A stretch of DNA of 64,000 nt. It comes from Gaetbulibacter sp. S0825 (GTDB lineage Bacteria > Bacteroidota > Bacteroidia > Flavobacteriales > Flavobacteriaceae). Numbering within the stretch: the stretch's first letter is position 1; every line of letters starts with the position of its first letter. The DNA lies in NCBI RefSeq assembly GCF_011777505.1, contig NZ_JAATJT010000002.1, forward strand, positions 248,001 to 312,000. Reading direction: 5' to 3'. This document shows, piece by piece, positions 61,619-64,000 of this stretch. Below the pieces are notes generated by a model. It saw only the letters and a program-made list of their open reading frames with translations. It was not told the DNA's origin and ran no database searches. A program made the translations under genes and the position numbers.

Positions 61619-62149
61619 ATGGAAACACAAGAGGCAAATACAAAAAAAGTAGTAGTTGAGAAAAAACCCTTAGAAAAAGTATGTATAATATGTGCTAAAG
61701 GTAGTTTGGAAGATGTTTATGCAACATTAGTAATGGCAAATGGTGCGGTAATGGAAGGTATAGAAACCAATGTGTTTTTTACTTTCTTCGGTCTTGACGG
61801 AATCACCAAAAAACAAATGAATCGCTTGCATACTGCAACAACAGGTAATCCAGCTATGAGAATGCCTGGTGGAATTCCATTTCCAACAATGTTAGGTGGG
61901 TTACCAGGAGTTGAAACTGCAGTTTCTGGCATGATGCGTAAGCAAATGGAGGAATTAGATATGCCACCTGTAGACGAATTTTTAGAAATGATTACAGCTG
62001 GTGGTGGTACTATTTATGCATGTAAGTTAGCAATAGATATGTTTAAACTAGAGAAGAAAGATTTATCTGATGAGGTAGAGGACATTATCACAATTGGACA
62101 ATTCTATGAATTATGTGATGGTGATAGAACTCAAATTATTTTCACCTAA
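61619..62149 (+). CDS. DsrE2-family sulfur carrier protein
   Basis: 176 residues: KVCIICAKGSLEDVYATLVMANGA, FFTFFGLDGITKKQMNRL, a Pro/Gly-rich middle (NPAMRMPGGIPFPTMLGGLPGVE), a helix carrying MMRKQMEELDMPPVDEFL, and GGTIYACKLAIDMF with the likely sulfur-accepting Cys135. DsrE2 proteins are membrane-associated carriers in sulfur-oxidising bacteria, usually near rhodanese and TusA. Here neither gene is adjacent. Last gene of the sqr operon, ending at a terminator. Confidence 0.9.
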   Translation: METQEANTKKVVVEKKPLEKVCIICAKGSLEDVYATLVMANGAVMEGIETNVFFTFFGLDGITKKQMNRLHTATTGNPAMRMPGGIPFPTMLGGLPGVETAVSGMMRKQMEELDMPPVDEFLEMITAGGGTIYACKLAIDMFKLEKKDLSDEVEDIITIGQFYELCDGDRTQIIFT

Positions 62150-62167
62150 TAGAGAAATTTATAACAT

Positions 62168-62200
62168 AAAAAAACCGATATTAAAAATATCGGTTTTTTT
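62168..62200. terminator. Bidirectional terminator between dsrE2 and the M14-like gene
   Basis: A7, stem CCGATATT / AATATCGG with a 3-nt loop, T7. Serves both convergent transcripts. Confidence 0.9.
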
Positions 62201-62214
62201 ATGAATATTTGATT

Positions 62215-64000
62215 CTATTTCTCTGCTCCCATATAAATAGAGTTGAATATTAACTTGTAAGTACCTCTTGGTTGCCCTCTAAACTGAGGCCTAAAACCAA
62301 ATAATACAATATCACCATTACCAAGAGGTATATGCATCATAGCGCTCTTGTTTTTTAAATAGCGTTCTTCTCCCATTGCCCAACCACTCATTAAAAGGTC
62401 TTTATCTGCATATGTTGTTACTTCAATAACATTAGCCTCTGGAGCATCGGCTATTTCTTCTGCACCACCTTCACCTGATTTACGTTGTTTTATGGTTTGA
62501 AAAGCACGACTTCTATTAAAAGAAGCAGCAACTTCATCCATCATTCCATAAGCCAAAGGATTTTTTGTATCTACTTTCATTCGTATTAAAGATCCAGGAA
62601 TAAAGAAGTTACTTGAAGATATGTTAGAAATAACATTACGAACAGGAAGCCCTAATTGCTCAATAGCCAAATCACTCGAAGAATCAAAAAACACAACGGT
62701 TCCACCAGATTTCGCATATTGATCAATTTTTGCCATACCATCTAATCCAATTCCTCCTGTAAATTTTTTAGGCATCGAAGTTTCGCGATAGCCATGTAAG
62801 ATTCCATTTGGACTTTGAGATGGAAATATTATAGCACTATATTGTGATAGTTTTCCGTTTTTTATATCCTTGTTGTGCAATGTATCTATATCAAATTCAA
62901 ATTGCTCTAACACCCATCTAGTCCAACCTTCATCCATATTTGCTTGCCAAGATTTATAAAGACCAACTTTTATTTTATTTAATTCAATAATTTTAGAATT
63001 GTCAATACTGTTTGCACCTTTAAAATCAATACCAAGTTCTTTACTTAGTTTTGAAACCTCTTTTTTTAAGTTTCTTTTACCTTTTACAACAAATGAGCCA
63101 GCAGAGAAATCATTGTAATCTGCTTTTAGTTTACTAACAGTATAACCAGCTTTTTGAAGTCGGTTCACAGCTAAGGCACTTAGGTTATCTTTGTTTGAAA
63201 ACATAAAGTTACCACTACCATTAACGGTTCCTTCTTTATAGCTAAGTTTTGAGGTAATTGGTTCTGTATTGATATTAAAAGATTCATTAACCTTATCAAC
63301 AGTTACACCCATTTGCATTGGTAAGGTCCAGCCGGCCAAATCGTATGGAGGTTGAGGTGGTCCACCTGGATATAGAAATTGGTCTGGATAATCTTGTTTT
63401 TCCATCAAATCTGTTAAGTAAGGTCTAAAAGCTTGTGCTCCATAAAAAATTATTGAACCAGCATCATAAGATTTATCACTAACAGAAAAAGAAGAAGTCG
63501 CTTTATGCGCTTCAAGTCCACCTTGCATTAAAATATTTGTTAGGTTAATAGATTCACTTGGATTCCATTGGTCTTTTGGGATAATGTATGCAAATACTTT
63601 TTCGGTATCCTCAATGGCATCTTTCCCCATATCATAGATATTATACAAAAACTCATCTTTCTTATCTGCAGCTAAGTCTAAAATCCCCATAGAAGCAGTT
63701 AACATATAATCTACAGCATCTCTAAAATGCGATTCGCCACCTTCCCAAGGGTAAGGGTAAAATATTTCGGTACCATTAGATGGTTTTCCTCCAACATTTT
63801 TAGGTTTCTTTTTAGGGTCATAAAAACGAGGCGTAGGAGTTGCATGAGCTACTTCGGTTAATATCCCTATTTGGTTATGATAATATGGTGTCGTTCTCAT
63901 ACCTCCATTCCAAAACATACTAAAAGCTGTTCCTGATATTACTCCAGGCATTTTTTTCATGGCAAATCTATTTGCCATAGCTGTTCCAACAAGATTAACT
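62215..64000 (-). CDS. C-terminal part of a large M14-like metallopeptidase (5' end outside window)
   Basis: The frame runs through the right edge, so the N-terminus is missing; the ATG at 63978 is internal. About 595 residues are visible. The segment RFAMKKMPGVISGTAFSMFWNGGMRTTPYYHNQIGILTEVAHATPTPRFYDP is typical of the large (800-900 residue) Bacteroidota M14 peptidases, in which the zinc motif lies upstream, and TEVAHA contains the likely catalytic Glu region. The remainder includes a class I glutamine amidotransferase-like fold (KIGLYKSWQANMDEGWTRWVL-type start, YAKSGGTVVFFDSSSDLAIEQLGLPV). A periplasmic or surface peptidase is probable. Metal ligands cannot be checked here. Confidence 0.8.
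   Translation of the reverse strand, partial: VNLVGTAMANRFAMKKMPGVISGTAFSMFWNGGMRTTPYYHNQIGILTEVAHATPTPRFYDPKKKPKNVGGKPSNGTEIFYPYPWEGGESHFRDAVDYMLTASMGILDLAADKKDEFLYNIYDMGKDAIEDTEKVFAYIIPKDQWNPSESINLTNILMQGGLEAHKATSSFSVSDKSYDAGSIIFYGAQAFRPYLTDLMEKQDYPDQFLYPGGPPQPPYDLAGWTLPMQMGVTVDKVNESFNINTEPITSKLSYKEGTVNGSGNFMFSNKDNLSALAVNRLQKAGYTVSKLKADYNDFSAGSFVVKGKRNLKKEVSKLSKELGIDFKGANSIDNSKIIELNKIKVGLYKSWQANMDEGWTRWVLEQFEFDIDTLHNKDIKNGKLSQYSAIIFPSQSPNGILHGYRETSMPKKFTGGIGLDGMAKIDQYAKSGGTVVFFDSSSDLAIEQLGLPVRNVISNISSSNFFIPGSLIRMKVDTKNPLAYGMMDEVAASFNRSRAFQTIKQRKSGEGGAEEIADAPEANVIEVTTYADKDLLMSGWAMGEERYLKNKSAMMHIPLGNGDIVLFGFRPQFRGQPRGTYKLIFNSIYMGAEK

Overview
The window looks like a chromosome segment from a marine-type member of the Flavobacteriaceae (Bacteroidota). 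Evidence: low GC; TTTG-N19/20-TAnnTTTG promoters in place of E. coli-type -35/-10 boxes; no visible Shine-Dalgarno sequences; type IX secretion (T9SS) C-terminal sorting domains on secreted proteins; and family-typical genes (DUF4290-murA, bshB1, ACR3, ResB/CcsA fusion, a Lacal_2735-like small protein). The genus cannot be fixed from the sequence alone. No rRNA, IS element, prophage or CRISPR array was seen.

Layout. 1-13.0 kb: four consecutive minus-strand genes for large exported proteins (a calcium-repeat/LamG protein cut by the left edge, a PQQ sugar dehydrogenase-like protein, an 1818-residue adhesin-like protein, an M14 carboxypeptidase). All four have the same 27-bp element in their promoters. 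13.2-23 kb: a Tat-signal alanine racemase homologue, tRNA-Met, then housekeeping genes (aminotransferase IV, YqgE, HU, fmt, recQ, DUF493, DUF4290, murA). 23-27.9 kb: a tight six-gene minus-strand operon (small protein, glutathione peroxidase, 56-residue protein, TspO, SRPBCC protein, photolyase) that looks like a light/oxidative-stress unit, divergent from an ACR3 arsenite exporter. 28-33.3 kb: DUF2911 protein, lipoprotein hydrolase, a VOC-cytochrome c-rhodanese fusion lipoprotein and an orphan gene. 33.4-37.8 kb: an operon of a PIG-L deacetylase, a 37-residue membrane peptide and an SSS symporter. 37.8-43.5 kb: an eight-gene operon (DUF2520, kdsC, small membrane protein, UbiA prenyltransferase, maf, lipoprotein, mscS, corA).

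43.5-53.7 kb: plus-strand truncated hemoglobin, ccsBA, TPR lipoprotein, MATE, a nonsense-interrupted Lys-rich micro-gene, a pseudouridine synthase (minus strand), a trans-sulfuration enzyme, rlmF and bshB1. 53.8-58.9 kb: tRNA-His, a GIY-YIG protein, two neighbouring M28 peptidase lipoprotein paralogues and a DUF3108 protein. 59-62.2 kb: universal stress protein, then sulfide:quinone oxidoreductase, a DsrC/TusE-like protein and DsrE2, a compact sulfide oxidation and sulfur-carrier unit. The right edge cuts a large M14-like peptidase.

Most noteworthy: the shared promoter element of the exported-protein genes; the sqr-dsrC/tusE-dsrE2 unit with a strong dyad upstream; the VOC-cytochrome-rhodanese fusion; the exported alanine racemase with altered active-site motifs; two small genes absent from a size-limited ORF list; and a terminator/promoter overlap at 15.1 kb. 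Several TTG start choices were corrected to downstream ATGs because the TTG lies in a -7 promoter box.
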